The notes under the pieces: model-generated
The model's database searches: none
Told to the model about the DNA's origin: nothing
The model's input: the letters and a program-made list of their open reading frames with translations, nothing else
Part shown: positions 63,683 through 64,000 of the stretch, in pieces
How the letters are laid out: the number at the start of each line of letters is the position of its first letter
Position numbering within the stretch: the first letter of the stretch is position 1
Made by a program: the position numbers and the translations under genes
Assembly: GCF_008831285.2 (NCBI RefSeq)
Contig: NC_045140.1
Span: forward strand, 19,404,370-19,468,369
Direction: 5' to 3'
DNA from: Nymphaea colorata
Lineage: Eukaryota; Streptophyta; Magnoliopsida; Nymphaeales; Nymphaeaceae
DNA length: 64,000 nt

Positions 63683-64000
63683 GCATCTCCCTCTCCCTCC
63701 CCGTCTTCCTCCGCTCTTCTTTTCGTTTTTAAATTGATTATTATATATTATTATTATTGTTTTTCTATATTTGTTGACCATATTATTATTATTATTATCG
63801 TTATTTCTTAAGGATTTTTCTTCACAAAAAAATCAGGAAATTAGTTTCTGCCGAAACCCAAAACTTTGCCTTTAAATTCATAATTATATTATTTGTTTTG
63901 TTTGACAGTAATTGGGAAGTGGATGCCATCGTCATTTTAGTTTGTGCAATGAGTTTTCATCACTCATGTAAATGTTCTTTCCATGCTATTTTGTTGAGAT

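Overview
The window is nuclear DNA of a flowering plant. The evidence is spliced genes with GT-AG introns (plus two probable GC donors), AT-rich introns and intergenic DNA, many microsatellites, transposon relics, and plant gene families (group IV B-box protein, atypical plant bHLH, plastid-targeted proteins, plant ATG12). The genus cannot be told from the sequence alone. No prokaryotic features, CRISPR arrays or viral genes were seen.

Seven protein genes can be supported by joining exons. From left to right they are: (1) the 3' two-thirds of a mitochondrial ETF-ubiquinone oxidoreductase gene (ETFQO, + strand, 1-11107, 16 exons in view). (2) A plastid-type protein of 236 residues with one membrane span and no function I recognise (+, 13909-16516, with a 5' UTR exon near 12.7-12.88 kb). 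(3) and (4) Two trigger-factor-like genes arranged head to head (- strand 18689-26543 and + strand 28192-34274). They share exon phases and a 14-nt microexon. (5) ATG12, the ubiquitin-like autophagy conjugator (-, 37576-42870, 5 exons). (6) A small bHLH protein with a non-canonical basic region (+, 50734-56727, with a 5' UTR exon near 48.2-48.34 kb). (7) The first coding exon of a B-box zinc-finger gene of the BBX24/25 type (+, 63497-63682, continuing past the right edge).

The genes look like an ordinary plant neighbourhood rather than an operon-like cluster. ETFQO (respiration of amino-acid and chlorophyll breakdown products) and ATG12 (autophagy) both matter in carbon starvation, but nothing here shows that they are co-regulated. 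The two trigger-factor-like genes are the most unusual part. Their promoter-proximal ends, including 5' UTR, exon 1, intron 1, exon 2 and the start of intron 2, form inverted arms of about 1 kb that are far more alike than their 3' halves. This suggests gene conversion or a second, later duplication of the 5' end.

Non-genic DNA holds a clean 271-bp solo LTR with a 5-bp target duplication in an ETFQO intron, a 346-bp MITE-like element with perfect 15-bp inverted ends, a 27-bp perfect copy of part of ETFQO exon 7 in that gene's own 3' flank, several short tandem duplications, and long AT, GA, TC and GT microsatellites.
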